A DNA stretch of 64,000 nt, from the NCBI GenBank assembly GCA_948467645.1, contig CAOKFD010000001.1:62001-126000 (forward strand), given 5' to 3'. Positions 33,857 to 43,700 of the stretch are shown one piece after another (position 1 is the first letter of the stretch; every line of letters begins with the position of its first letter). Position numbers and translations under genes: made by a program. Origin of the DNA: Fimadaptatus sp948467645. GTDB lineage: Bacteria > Bacillota > Clostridia > Christensenellales > Aristaeellaceae. The notes beneath the pieces were generated by a model. It made no database searches. It saw only the letters and a program-made list of their open reading frames with translations, and had not been told where the DNA came from.

Positions 33857-34996
33857 TTAATCCGCTCCGCCGCTTATTCTGTAATGCTTACCCGTGGTTT
33901 CATCTATTATTCCCTTAATTTTGAGCATTGTCAAGACCGAATTTAGCCGCGCCGCGTCAAACCCGGTCTCGGAAGTAATTTCATCGAACGAAATTTCGCG
34001 TTCACGCACCAGCATTACCACGCTCAGTTCGTCGTCGGTGAGCGATGTTTGAACGGCTTTAGGCTTCGTTTCAGGCTTAGGCTCGCGCCGCGCACCCTTG
34101 ACTTCACGCCTCACAAGCCCGCTTATCTCCATAACGTCGCGTGCACACAGCGCCGGTATCGCGCCGTCGCGCAGCAGCGCGTTCGACCCCGCGAATTTGG
34201 GATCGAGTATCGAACCGGGCACGACGAACACGTCCCGGCCGCAGTTAAGCGCGTGCGTGGCTGTATTGAGCGCGCCCGAACGCATGGGTGCTTGTATAAT
34301 TAAGGAGCCTTTGCACATGGCCGCTATAACCCGATTGCGTATTGGAAAGTAGACCGGTTTAGGCTGAGTGCCGGGCAAATACTCAGACATGAGCGTGCCG
34401 CCGTTATCCAGCATACGCTTCACCAGCGTCTGATTGTCAGCCGGGTAAGGCACGTCCACGCCGCAGCCCAGTACTCCCACCACGCGGCCGCCGCCGTCCA
34501 GCGCGCCCTGCGTCGCGGCGGAGTCTATGCCCAACGCCATACCGGTCACGGTGGTTATGTCATATTCTGCAAACTCGCGCGCAAAGTCATGCGCGATGCG
34601 TTCGCCTTCGGCTGTGCTGGAGCGCGTGCCCACTACGCCCAGCGCGCGTTTGCCGGGCAGTTCGCGCGCGCCGCGCAGGAAAATCACCTCGGGCGGCACG
34701 ATTATGTCCGATACTTCCTCAAAGCTGTCGGGATAGTCGTCGTCGCCGCGGCATATAAAGTCGATGCCGCGCGTGCGGAGCTTGTCCAGCATCGCGTCGA
34801 TATAGCTTTCGCTGTTGTGAGCGCGCATTTTTGCGATGGCTTCCTCGCTCATATACTTTTTCAGCGCGTCGGGCGGGCTGTCGAATATTTCTTCGGGCGG
34901 CGCGATTTTTTGCACTATGCGCGAAAACCGGTCTATCGCAGGGCATACGAATGCGTACAGCCACAAATGCTTGCGCTGTCTTTGCGAATATTCCAC
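33857..34996 (-). CDS. dprA: DNA-processing protein DprA
   Basis: DprA loads RecA on incoming single-stranded DNA during transformation (379 residues). The Rossmann-like core contains ALGVVGTRSSTAEG, TVTGMALGIDSAA, GGGRVVGVLGCGVDVPYP and SGALNTATHAL. A winged-helix C-terminal domain (EITSETGFDAARLNSVLTMLKIKGII) follows. The start is GTG with GGAGG about 10 bases upstream. dprA-topA is a conserved pair. Confidence 0.95.
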   Translation of the reverse strand: MEYSQRQRKHLWLYAFVCPAIDRFSRIVQKIAPPEEIFDSPPDALKKYMSEEAIAKMRAHNSESYIDAMLDKLRTRGIDFICRGDDDYPDSFEEVSDIIVPPEVIFLRGARELPGKRALGVVGTRSSTAEGERIAHDFAREFAEYDITTVTGMALGIDSAATQGALDGGGRVVGVLGCGVDVPYPADNQTLVKRMLDNGGTLMSEYLPGTQPKPVYFPIRNRVIAAMCKGSLIIQAPMRSGALNTATHALNCGRDVFVVPGSILDPKFAGSNALLRDGAIPALCARDVMEISGLVRREVKGARREPKPETKPKAVQTSLTDDELSVVMLVREREISFDEITSETGFDAARLNSVLTMLKIKGIIDETTGKHYRISGGAD

Positions 34997-35062
34997 GCCG
35001 CTTTCGCCTCCCTTCGCGGTGCGCTTTATACTATATTAGCACATGTCCGGCGAATTGACAAC

Positions 35063-35202
35063 TTAGAGCTTGTTGCAAGCGGAAAATTCGCAGGCGCAAA
35101 AAGAAATTTTATCCGCTTAAGGCAGAAGGCGAAATCCACATCGCAAAATCGGCTCAATCCCGTCTGAAACCGGGCATTTTGCGGTTTTTGGCGCACACTC
35201 TA
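35063..35202. repeat. MITE-like element, copy 2 (degenerate)
   Basis: A 140-base non-coding segment has imperfect terminal repeats (TTAGAGCTTGTTGCAA at 35063-35078 against TAGAGTGTGCGCCAA read on the minus strand at 35188-35202). Its left arm matches copy 1 (15092-15258): both continue AAGCGG, an A/T-rich triplet region, then CGCAG. It lies between dprA and the sugar-isomerase gene. Confidence 0.55.
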
Positions 35203-35257
35203 CATTATATATGGCGGCAATGCATATGCACCGCCGCCATGACCTTACTCAAAATAT

Positions 35258-36097
35258 TTACCTGTCGCCCGCCAGCGCCACGCCGATTTCGTACAGCAGC
35301 TTTGCCGCCGTCGCACGGCAGCTTTCAGGTACGCGCCGCACGATATTGTGCGCCTCGAACGTGAACGGGCCGGGATAGCCGATCTCCTTCAGCGCGCCCA
35401 TCATCTCGTCCCAGTCGATCGTGCCGAAGAACGGCGCGGTATGCTGGTCGGTGCGGCCGTCGCTGTCCTGTACGTGCAGCGCCTTTAGCCTGCCGCCCAG
35501 CGCGCGCAGGTTTTCGGTCTGGTTCACGCCCGCCAGATGCGCATGGCCGGTGTCCCAGCACGCGCCAACTGCGGGGCTGTCCAATTCGTCGATAAGGCGC
35601 GCCAGCTGACGGCCATAGATAAAGCCGTGATCCTCGCGCGACATGTTTTCAAGCGCTATGCCGGTATGCAGCTCCTCGGCCAGCTTTACAAAGGGCTTGA
35701 AGTACTCCACATTGCCCTTTATAGTCTCGTCCTCGGACATTTCGGGCATACGGCTGGGATGGAACACCACCCACGGTATGTTCAGCATCGCCGCGCCCTC
35801 CAGCGAACGGCGCAGCAGCTCGTACTTGTCCAGCGCGTCCGGCTCGCGGTAGAAATTGTACACATGCGCGTGCGCCTGAACGAATTTAATGTTCAGCCGC
35901 GCGGCGGTGTCGGCAATGCGGCCCATCCAATCCTGCCAGCCCTCGGCCACGAACGGTGACTGCGGGTCGTGACACCAGTCCCAGAAGTTCATATCCAGCG
36001 CGCGGAATCCCGCGTCGTACAGCCGGGTAATCTGCTCCTCAACCGGAGCCCTGAACGCTGCGTCATAAAAACAGTTTATAGAAGTTACAACCTGCAT
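35258..36097 (-). CDS. Sugar phosphate isomerase/epimerase family TIM-barrel protein
   Basis: This AP-endonuclease-2-like TIM barrel (279 residues) has metal-site residues spread over FVQAHAH, VVFHPSR, IALENMSRE, ACWDTGHAHLAG, KALHVQDSDG and FTFEAHN. These define the xylose isomerase-like fold of sugar isomerases and epimerases. The substrate is not predictable. GGAGGT lies 6 bases before the ATG at 36097, so the much earlier ATG at 36241 is rejected. It is a single gene divergent from comM. Confidence 0.88.
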   Translation of the reverse strand: MQVVTSINCFYDAAFRAPVEEQITRLYDAGFRALDMNFWDWCHDPQSPFVAEGWQDWMGRIADTAARLNIKFVQAHAHVYNFYREPDALDKYELLRRSLEGAAMLNIPWVVFHPSRMPEMSEDETIKGNVEYFKPFVKLAEELHTGIALENMSREDHGFIYGRQLARLIDELDSPAVGACWDTGHAHLAGVNQTENLRALGGRLKALHVQDSDGRTDQHTAPFFGTIDWDEMMGALKEIGYPGPFTFEAHNIVRRVPESCRATAAKLLYEIGVALAGDR

Positions 36098-36220
36098 ATC
36101 TTTACCTCCATATATCCGCACACGCCTGTTTTGACTTTTCGTAAAGACCATGCTGATTAAGTACGACACGCATTCGGCAATTCCTGCCGATAAAGCATAT
36201 TTTTTATATGCGGCGTACAA

Positions 36221-36249
36221 TTGACGCGCGCACGGTTTCATAATATAAT
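36221..36249 (+). promoter_or_regulatory. Promoter of comM
   Basis: TTGACG and a perfect TATAAT are separated by 17 bases, with the start codon about 36 bases downstream. Confidence 0.8.
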
Positions 36250-36285
36250 GTATTATAGTGTTTACACATTTTGGGAGGAGATACG

Positions 36286-37818
36286 ATGCTTGCCAGAGTC
36301 ATGAGTCTGGGCATAAGCGGCATAAACGGCTTTCCGGTAGCGGTCGAGGTGGATCGCAGCGGCGGTATGCCGGGCTTCGACGTGGTGGGGCTGCCCGACG
36401 CGTCGGTCAAGGAGAGCCGCGAGCGCGTGCGCTCGGCGCTGCGCAACAGCGGCATGGAGTACCCGGTCGGCCACTACACGATCAACCTTGCGCCCGCCGA
36501 CATGAAAAAGGAAGGCCCCTCGTTCGATCTGCCCATCGCGGTGGGCGTGCTGGTGTGCGCCGAGGCGATCAGCCAATCTTCGCTGGACGGTGTGATGATG
36601 TCGGGCGAGCTGGCGCTAAGCGGCGCGGTCAACATGATAAATGGCGCGCTGCCCATGGCGATTGCGGCGCGCGAGCTGGGCTACAAACGCCTGATACTGC
36701 CGCGCGGCAATGCCGACGAGGCGCGCTGCATAAGCGGCATCGACATAATCCCGGTCGATACGATTGCCGACGTGATGGATTTCTTAAACGGCACAAGGCC
36801 GATCAAGCCGCTGGCGGCAAGCACGTATGACGACCTGATAAGCGCGCGCGAATACTCCAGCGACTTTGCGGACGTGCACGGCCAGCGCGCCGCAAAGCGC
36901 GCATTGGAAATCGCGGCGGCAGGTTCGCACAACGTAATCATGGTGGGCGAACCCGGCTCGGGCAAGACTATGCTGGCGCGCTGTCTGCCCTCGATACTGC
37001 CCGATATGACGTTTGAGGAGGCGCTTGAGGTCACGCGCATACACTCGGTCGCGGGCACAAACCGCGGCGGCGGGCTCATGACGGCGCGGCCGTTCTGCGC
37101 GCCGCACCACACCGCGTCGGCGGTATCGATAGTAGGCGGCGGCGCGAACGCCATGCCGGGCGAAATCAGCAAGGCGCACCGGGGCGTGCTGTTTTTAGAC
37201 GAGCTGCCCGAATACCCGCGCGCAGTGCTGGAAGCGCTCCGTCAGCCGCTTGAGGACGGCTCGGTCACTATCACGCGCGCACATGCGCACGCGGTGTATC
37301 CGGCGCGGCTGATGCTGATATGCTCGATGAACCCCTGTCCGTGCGGCTATTACGGCTCGCGCACGCATGAGTGCCGCTGCTCCGCATCCGACGTAAGGCG
37401 CTACCGCAACAAGGTGTCGGGGCCGCTGCTGGACAGAATCGATATCCAGATCGAGGTCGAGTCCGTGCCCGTGACGCAGATCGCAATGAAGTCCGCCGAG
37501 GAGCCATCCGCAAAGATACGCGAGCGCGTGAACGCGGCGCGGCAGATTCAGATAAAGCGCTATGCAAAGGAAGGCATAACCTGCAACGCACAACTTACGG
37601 CGCGCATGTTTGAGAAGTATTGCAAGCTTACACCCAGCGCAAATCAGCTGCTCACCAGCGCCGCCGAGATGATGCGCCTGTCCTCTCGCGGCTACACGCG
37701 CGTGCTGAAGGTGGCGCGCACGATAGCCGACCTTGCGGGTGGCGGCGATATAACCGAAACGCATGTGGCTGAGGCGGTACAGTATCGCTCATTGGACGGC
37801 AAGTATTGGAACACCTGA
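36286..37818 (+). CDS. comM: ComM/YifB-family Mg-chelatase-like AAA+ ATPase
   Basis: This AAA+ branch-migration helicase family protein supports integration of single-stranded DNA during transformation (510 residues). The N-terminal Lon-like domain contains GMPGFDVVGLPDASVKESRERVR. Walker A is GEPGSGKTM, and LFLDELPEYPRAVLEALRQPLEDG is the Walker B and sensor region. A four-cysteine cluster (NPCPCGYYG and CRCS) follows. The start at 36286 has GGAGGAG upstream; an earlier TTG lies inside that box. With dprA nearby it suggests a natural-competence or recombination role. Confidence 0.94.
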   Translation: MLARVMSLGISGINGFPVAVEVDRSGGMPGFDVVGLPDASVKESRERVRSALRNSGMEYPVGHYTINLAPADMKKEGPSFDLPIAVGVLVCAEAISQSSLDGVMMSGELALSGAVNMINGALPMAIAARELGYKRLILPRGNADEARCISGIDIIPVDTIADVMDFLNGTRPIKPLAASTYDDLISAREYSSDFADVHGQRAAKRALEIAAAGSHNVIMVGEPGSGKTMLARCLPSILPDMTFEEALEVTRIHSVAGTNRGGGLMTARPFCAPHHTASAVSIVGGGANAMPGEISKAHRGVLFLDELPEYPRAVLEALRQPLEDGSVTITRAHAHAVYPARLMLICSMNPCPCGYYGSRTHECRCSASDVRRYRNKVSGPLLDRIDIQIEVESVPVTQIAMKSAEEPSAKIRERVNAARQIQIKRYAKEGITCNAQLTARMFEKYCKLTPSANQLLTSAAEMMRLSSRGYTRVLKVARTIADLAGGGDITETHVAEAVQYRSLDGKYWNT

Positions 37819-37853
37819 TACGCATATGCCTTTTCCCCTATCCATATAAAAAT

Positions 37854-37898
37854 AAACGAGGATATGCCATTTTAAGTCAATGTGCATACCCTCGTTTT
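37854..37898. terminator. Bidirectional terminator between comM and the MATE gene
   Basis: AACGAGGATATGC pairs with GCATACCCTCGTT (one mismatch), with T-rich tails on both strands. It lies between the two convergent stop codons. Confidence 0.8.
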
Positions 37899-37912
37899 CA
37901 TTTGATTCAGGT

Positions 37913-39286
37913 TCAGGCCGCGGTCTGCGCGCCCTCGGGCGGCAGTTCGGCGATCTTCTGGCGATAGCTGTAACGGAAGTAGATGATTTCGGCAATCGCG
38001 GTAATGCTCCACGAGAATATGTACAGCAGGTACAGCGACATTATCGTATGGAAGTACGCGAACACGGTATACACCCATATCACGCGGAACACGCACGAGC
38101 CCATTATTACGATGGCCGTGGGCACCGCGCTCTTGCCTATGCCGCGCGAAGCCGCGATTGTGCAGTCCATAAATGCCGAGAACGCATATGAAAAGCCCAT
38201 AACCCACAGTCTGTCCATGCCCATCTGTACGACCTCCGGGTCGGTGGTGAACAGCATGAGGAACTTGTCGCCGAACAGCAGCAGCATACCGCCCAGTACC
38301 GCGCCTATGCCGAACGAATAGGCAAGGCTTATGTAGTAGCTGCGGATAACGCGCTTGCGGTTGCCCGCGCCGAAGTTTTGGCTCATGAAGCTGGAGCACG
38401 CCGTGTAGAATGCCGCCATAACGTCGTATACCAGCGCGTCGGCGTTGGCTGCGGCTGAGTTGCCCTCGACCACCACCGCCGGGAAGGAGTTCACGCCCGC
38501 CTGTATGAACAGATTGGCGATTGCAAATATAGCGTTCTGCATACCGGCGGGGAGGCTGAGCGTCAGCACCGAGCGCGCCTTGATAGGCGTTATGCGCATC
38601 TGATTCAGGTGCAGCGCGTAAGAATCCTTCGTGCGCATCAGCAGACGGACTATCAGCGCCGCCGACAGGTACTGCGACACGGTGCTGGCGATGGCAACGC
38701 CCGCCACGCTCAGTTGGCATACTATTACGAAGAACAGGTTCAGTATCACGTTCACTATGCCCGCGACTATCATTATGATAAGCGGACGGCGCGTATCGCC
38801 CGCGGCGCTAAGTACCGCGTTGCCGAAGTTATACACAGCCAGCGCGGGCATACCTAAAAAGTATATCTGGAGGTACTGTATAGCGCCGTCGATAAGCTCG
38901 TCCTTTGTGCCCAACAGCTGCATCATCGGACGCGCGCCCAACACGCCGATAAGCAGCGCAATCGTGCCGATTATCACGCACAAAATCGCCGACGTGTGCA
39001 CGGTTTCGCTGACATCGCGGTCGCTCTGACAGCCTAAGTAGCGCGCCACATTTACGTTTATACCGCTGCCCACGCCGATCAGGAAGCCGGTGAACAGCGT
39101 AACCAGTATCGACGTTGAGCCGACCGACCCCAGCGCGTGCGAACCGGCAAACTGCCCCACGACCGCGATGTCGGACATGTTGAACAGCACCTGCAGTACG
39201 TTGGACAGCATCAGCGGTATGCTGAACAGCAGGATATTGCGGCCGAGCGAGCCACTGGTGAGCGTGATTTTTTGCTGACTATTCAT
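37913..39286 (-). CDS. MATE-family multidrug/sodium antiporter
   Basis: This 12-helix efflux protein (457 residues) opens RNILLFSIPLMLSNVLQVLFNMSDIAVVGQFAG, the MATE/MatE signature region, with the matching repeat in the second half (LTLSLPAGMQNAIFAIANLFIQAGVNSF). It probably exports cationic compounds using a sodium or proton gradient. The only GGAG-like box lies about 13 bases from the ATG. A 5' leader hairpin (GCCCGGCA/TGCCGGGC, 39329-39351) lies between a TATAAT box and the start. Confidence 0.9.
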   Translation of the reverse strand: MNSQQKITLTSGSLGRNILLFSIPLMLSNVLQVLFNMSDIAVVGQFAGSHALGSVGSTSILVTLFTGFLIGVGSGINVNVARYLGCQSDRDVSETVHTSAILCVIIGTIALLIGVLGARPMMQLLGTKDELIDGAIQYLQIYFLGMPALAVYNFGNAVLSAAGDTRRPLIIMIVAGIVNVILNLFFVIVCQLSVAGVAIASTVSQYLSAALIVRLLMRTKDSYALHLNQMRITPIKARSVLTLSLPAGMQNAIFAIANLFIQAGVNSFPAVVVEGNSAAANADALVYDVMAAFYTACSSFMSQNFGAGNRKRVIRSYYISLAYSFGIGAVLGGMLLLFGDKFLMLFTTDPEVVQMGMDRLWVMGFSYAFSAFMDCTIAASRGIGKSAVPTAIVIMGSCVFRVIWVYTVFAYFHTIMSLYLLYIFSWSITAIAEIIYFRYSYRQKIAELPPEGAQTAA

Positions 39287-39449
39287 AAGTATTTAGCCAC
39301 TCCCGAATGCTTTGAATCGACATTTATAGCCCGGCAGGTAAAGTGCCGGGCACGCTGGCATTATACGCTCAAAATATTATGGGTGAATTGACTTTATATA
39401 AACGAACGCCGCTCTGCGCGCGCAACATATTTTGCCTTAATAAATTCAC

Positions 39450-39478
39450 TTGCACTGAGCGGTAATTATAAGTATAAT
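39450..39478 (+). promoter_or_regulatory. Promoter of the DUF262 gene
   Basis: TTGCAC and a perfect TATAAT are 17 bases apart, about 70 bases before the start codon. Confidence 0.7.
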
Positions 39479-39548
39479 ATATTCGAAAATATGTGTACTG
39501 CCCCAAAAGTGCAAACAATTAAAAAATAAATTGTCGGAGGATAAACGT

Positions 39549-40550
39549 ATGAAATCGATGTCGGAAGTATATGTGGTTTCTATGATCGTCGATATGATGA
39601 AGGACGGACATGTCAATCTGGATCACTTTTTGCAGCGCGAATCGTTCAAGTGGTCGCCCAAGCAGCGCGTGCGCCTAATCGACACGCTTATACGCGGCTA
39701 TCCTTTCCCGGCGATATATGCGATAAAGGAAAACGACGCGACTAACGACCTGACCATACTGGACGGCAAGCAGCGCCTTTTGACCATAAAGGCGTTCGTG
39801 ATCGACGAAAGCTTTGCATTTAAGTGTTCAGAGCCGATACTGGTGGACGGCACCGCATATGAGGTGAACGGCCTGAAGTTCAGCCAGATGCCCGAGGCCG
39901 TGCAGCGCCGCATAAAGAGCGCCAATTTCAGCGTCATAACCTTCACCGGCTATACCGTCGACGATATATACGAAATCTTCGACCGTCTGAACAACGGCAC
40001 GCCGCTGACCAAGGCCGAAAAGTGCAAGCCGCTGATGGGCGACCGCATGATAATGCGTCTGCGCCGGATCATCGGCACGGGCTTCTTTGAAAAGACCGGC
40101 ATTAATCAGCTCCAGATGGACAAGGGCAGCGGATACATGGCGCTCATACACACGCTGATGCTGATGCGCGCGGAGGGCGACACGGGGCTGTCATCGTCGC
40201 AGACCTCGCGCTTCCTTTACCAGTCCAGCGCCAGCATAAGCGACGCAGAATACGACATGCTGGACGAGACCGTAAAGTGGCTGGGCGAAACCGCTGACGA
40301 AGCCAATCAGGAGCATTGCCGCGAGTGGCTGGGCAAGATGTCGGTCGCGCCGATACTGTACGTGCTGAGCACGATCTGGGGCGACGAAGAAAAGATGCTC
40401 ATGTTCCGGCTGAATCTGGAGGAATTCTTGGGCCGCGAGACGCAGCCCGAGGACTACATGGAACTGTGCCAGAAGAGCACCGACCATGCGCGCGTAAACG
40501 GCAGGGTGAACTACTTCCTTGCCATGACTAAGGACGAAAAGGCAGAATAA
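39549..40550 (+). CDS. Stand-alone DUF262 (ParB-like/GmrSD N-terminal) protein
   Basis: This 333-residue protein shows the DUF262 motifs: QRESFKWSPKQRVRLIDTLIRGYPFPAIY and ILDGKQRLLTIKAF, then IFDRLNNGTPLTKAEK. The fold is ParB/Srx-like with NTP-dependent activity, and it is the N-terminal half of GmrSD type IV restriction enzymes and of other anti-phage proteins. The C-terminal DUF1524/HNH nuclease is absent and no partner gene adjoins it. The start at 39549 has GGAGG 8 bases upstream; an upstream in-frame TTG overlaps that box. It has its own promoter and terminator. Confidence 0.85.
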   Translation: MKSMSEVYVVSMIVDMMKDGHVNLDHFLQRESFKWSPKQRVRLIDTLIRGYPFPAIYAIKENDATNDLTILDGKQRLLTIKAFVIDESFAFKCSEPILVDGTAYEVNGLKFSQMPEAVQRRIKSANFSVITFTGYTVDDIYEIFDRLNNGTPLTKAEKCKPLMGDRMIMRLRRIIGTGFFEKTGINQLQMDKGSGYMALIHTLMLMRAEGDTGLSSSQTSRFLYQSSASISDAEYDMLDETVKWLGETADEANQEHCREWLGKMSVAPILYVLSTIWGDEEKMLMFRLNLEEFLGRETQPEDYMELCQKSTDHARVNGRVNYFLAMTKDEKAE

Positions 40551-40568
40551 TTTAAGGCTTAGCGAAAG

Positions 40569-40612
40569 CGTCGGCTTCATCATCAAAGCTTATGATGAGG
40601 CCGACGTTTTTT
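40569..40612 (+). terminator. Intrinsic terminator of the DUF262 gene
   Basis: CGTCGGC and GCCGACG, continued by TCATCAT/ATGATGA with one mismatch, are followed by six T residues. Confidence 0.88.
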
Positions 40613-40669
40613 CTGTTATCGCATGTTCAGGCAAATGCCCGCCCACTGCCTTGACGAAGAACGCTCCCC

Positions 40670-40695
40670 AATGCAGCTTGCACTGAGGAGCGTTT
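40670..40695 (-). terminator. Hairpin after the GT-C glycosyltransferase gene
   Basis: AACGCTCC pairs with GGAGCGTT, with further inner pairing, 9 bases past the stop codon. The tail on the minus strand is only CTTCG, so termination efficiency is uncertain. Confidence 0.45.
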
Positions 40696-40703
40696 CATTT
40701 ATA

Positions 40704-43700
40704 TTAGTACAGATTCCACGGACCGAGCGAATTGAGGAAGTTTACAAGCTCCTGCGAGCACGGCGCGCCCGAAATTACCGGGTAGAACAGCGCGAACATG
40801 CCCACAGCCAATACCATCAGCCCAATCGCCACGCCCTTTGTAGCGCGCGGGTGCGACTTTTCAAAGTACTTTATCACAAAGCACAGGCTCATTATCATGA
40901 ACGGTATGCTGGCGAAATAGTGATAGATGTACATCGAACGCGGCACCAACACCCACGGCAGGTATTGCGCGAGGAAGCTGACGATTATGATAAGCTTCTT
41001 TCTGTCGCGCAGCTTTTCCTTTATGCACATCGCGATCGTGAACAGCATACCCGCCAGCATCGGCCACCACACTGCCGGGTTGCCCATGCACCATATTATG
41101 CTGAGCGTGCCCGCAGGCATGAACTCGCGCCCGGAGTAATAGTACATGGGCTTTAGTATCAGCGGCCACGTATACCACGCCGCGCGGAACGGATGGTCGT
41201 CGTTGGTCAGACCCGAGTGGTAGTTAAGCATACTCTGCTGTACATTGATTACGCCCTGTATCGAGAAATTGCCGTCGGGCGTAAGCTGCCAGTAGTACGA
41301 GAAGTAGTATATCACCAGCGGTATCGCAATGAAGAACACGCAGCACAGCGCCAGCGTAATCACGAGGTACTTCACAAAGTGATCGCGCGCGAATGTGTAT
41401 GGCTTCAGCTCGTCGGTCATATGCTTTTCGCGGGCGAGACGCGCCTTGGCGAACTTATACTCGTTAAAGCGCATGAACATCGTCGCGAATAACAGTATCG
41501 CCAGACCCACCGCCGCGTATATGTCGATCCACTTGCTGGCGCAGCCTATGCCCATGAACAGGCCGCTCAGGCCCAGCGGCACGAGCGTCTTTTTAAGCCC
41601 GTCCCTGAAGAACGACATCTGCATGTACCTGAACATGAACAGGTACATCACCATTATGAAGAACACGCCGTAAGAGTCAATCGTGGCCAGACGCGTCTGG
41701 GTAAAGTGCATGAAGTCGAAAGTCATCAGCACTGTCGTAAATACCGCCAAATTGCGGCGCTTGAACAGCTGCTTGGTCAGCAGATACATCAGCGGCACCA
41801 TCAGCACGCCCACCAACGTACCCATAAAGCGCCAGCCAAACGGACTCATGCCGAATATCGCGATGCCGATCGACATAAGCACCTTGCCGAGCGGCGGGTG
41901 CGTCCACTCATACGTGTGCAGGCCGTGCAAATGCTCGTAAGCCGTGCGCGCATGGTAGATCTCGTCGAAGTACATGCTGTTGTAGTAGCTGGGCTGGGCG
42001 GGCACAGTGTCCTGCTCGTCGATCATCTTGCCGGGGTCATCCATCGTGTATGAGTCGCCGCCCTCGCTGGATATGCCCGCTATCGGATAGCACTCGCCGT
42101 TTTCATCCAGGAAGCCCACTTCGCGCATCTTGAAGCCCACTGATTCGAATGTCAGGCGTATGTAGCGCGCGGTGTTCTTGGGATAGCCGCTCACCAGCGC
42201 AACATATGTGCCGTCGTCGGCCTTCATGCATTCGCGGTACCACAGCCACTGGAATATCTTGCCCTGACGGTAATCCGCCGTGCCGGGCGCGGTCCAATTA
42301 ACGCCGTCGGACGAGAACTCAACCGTGAACGTGGAATCACATATTCCGCCATAGTAGGTAAAGTCGAATGTGCGCTCCTCGCCCAGATCGATGGTCACAC
42401 TCTCGCCCGGCATGGACGAGCGCCACTCGGTCTGCGGCGCGGACATCGTGCCCAGACCCGTAAACGCAACCACGGCGTAGCTGACGGTTATCGCGCCCAG
42501 TATTATCCAGTCGGCGAGCTTCATGCCGATCTTATAATCGCTCTTGCCGGTCAGGCGCTTTATCATATCGGTGCGGGTATCCACTATTTCGAGCTTTACT
42601 GCCTCGTGCGCCTTACCGCTGAACACTGTCGCGTTGCCGCCCACGCATATATCCCACGCGCATACGCATGTATAGATCGTGGCGATTATGTTTATCAGCG
42701 AGAAGATCACGTTTATCGCCTGCTGAGAAGAAAGCAGATCGTGATTCTGCAGCACCAGCGCCATGTTGACGAACTGACTTACGCTAAGCAGCATTGCCGA
42801 ATAGAGCAGGCGCTTGTCCTTGAGCAGCGCATAGCCGACAACCAGCAGCATTATCGCCGGGAATGCGTAGCGCTCGTGCATCTTAGTGCTGAACGTGAAC
42901 AGTATCATAATCAGCACCGCGCAAGTCAGCGGCATCACGCGCCTGTCATTGGCCTTAAAGTACATAAAGCCGCTGTACGCGATTGCGATTGCCATGAAGA
43001 TATAGCCCCACACGGTCGCGGGTATGCCCACTATCGCCGTGCCCGCATCCGTCCAGTTCATGCCCAGCATGGCGTATGCGTTCATGGCGTTTATAGTGGC
43101 GTAGTTATATGACGAAAGCGTCTCGGTATACTTTTCGATGAGCCAGTTCCAGCTCTGGCCGCCCCAGAACGGCACAATAATCACTGCCGCCGCACCCAGC
43201 GATATTGCAATGCCGATGCCGATCTGCTTCAGCACGCGGTCGCGGTTTATGCCTGCGCGCACTATTTCGGTAACAAGCACTATCGCCGCGATGGGCGCGA
43301 GCATGAGGGTCTGCGGCTTCACCAGCGCGCTTAGCACGTACACGGGCAGTGCCCACTTCCAGTTGCCCTGCACGCACAGGTAGACCGCGGCCACGACCAT
43401 CAGCGTAAATACGGAATCGATCTGGCCCCATGCGGCGCTGTCAAACACCGTTGCCGGGTTGAACGCATAGAACGCGACCAGCCACAGTGCCATGCCGCCG
43501 CGCACCTTTTCGCGCTTGAGCCACTTGTATATCAGCATCGCGCTGACCAGATCGCACAGCATCGCGGGCAGCTTTACAAGCACCTGCGACAGCGCTGCGT
43601 TATCCTGCGCGCCCACCAGCGTGCGCAGGCCGTCTATCAGCGCCAATACGTACATGTATGCGGGCGGATAATCGCACCAGCCGGATTCGTAGAAATTCCA

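Noticed and set aside
39329..39351. Hairpin in the MATE leader as a riboswitch
   Set aside because: It is a simple stem-loop with no conserved aptamer blocks (for example those of guanidine switches) and no U-tract.
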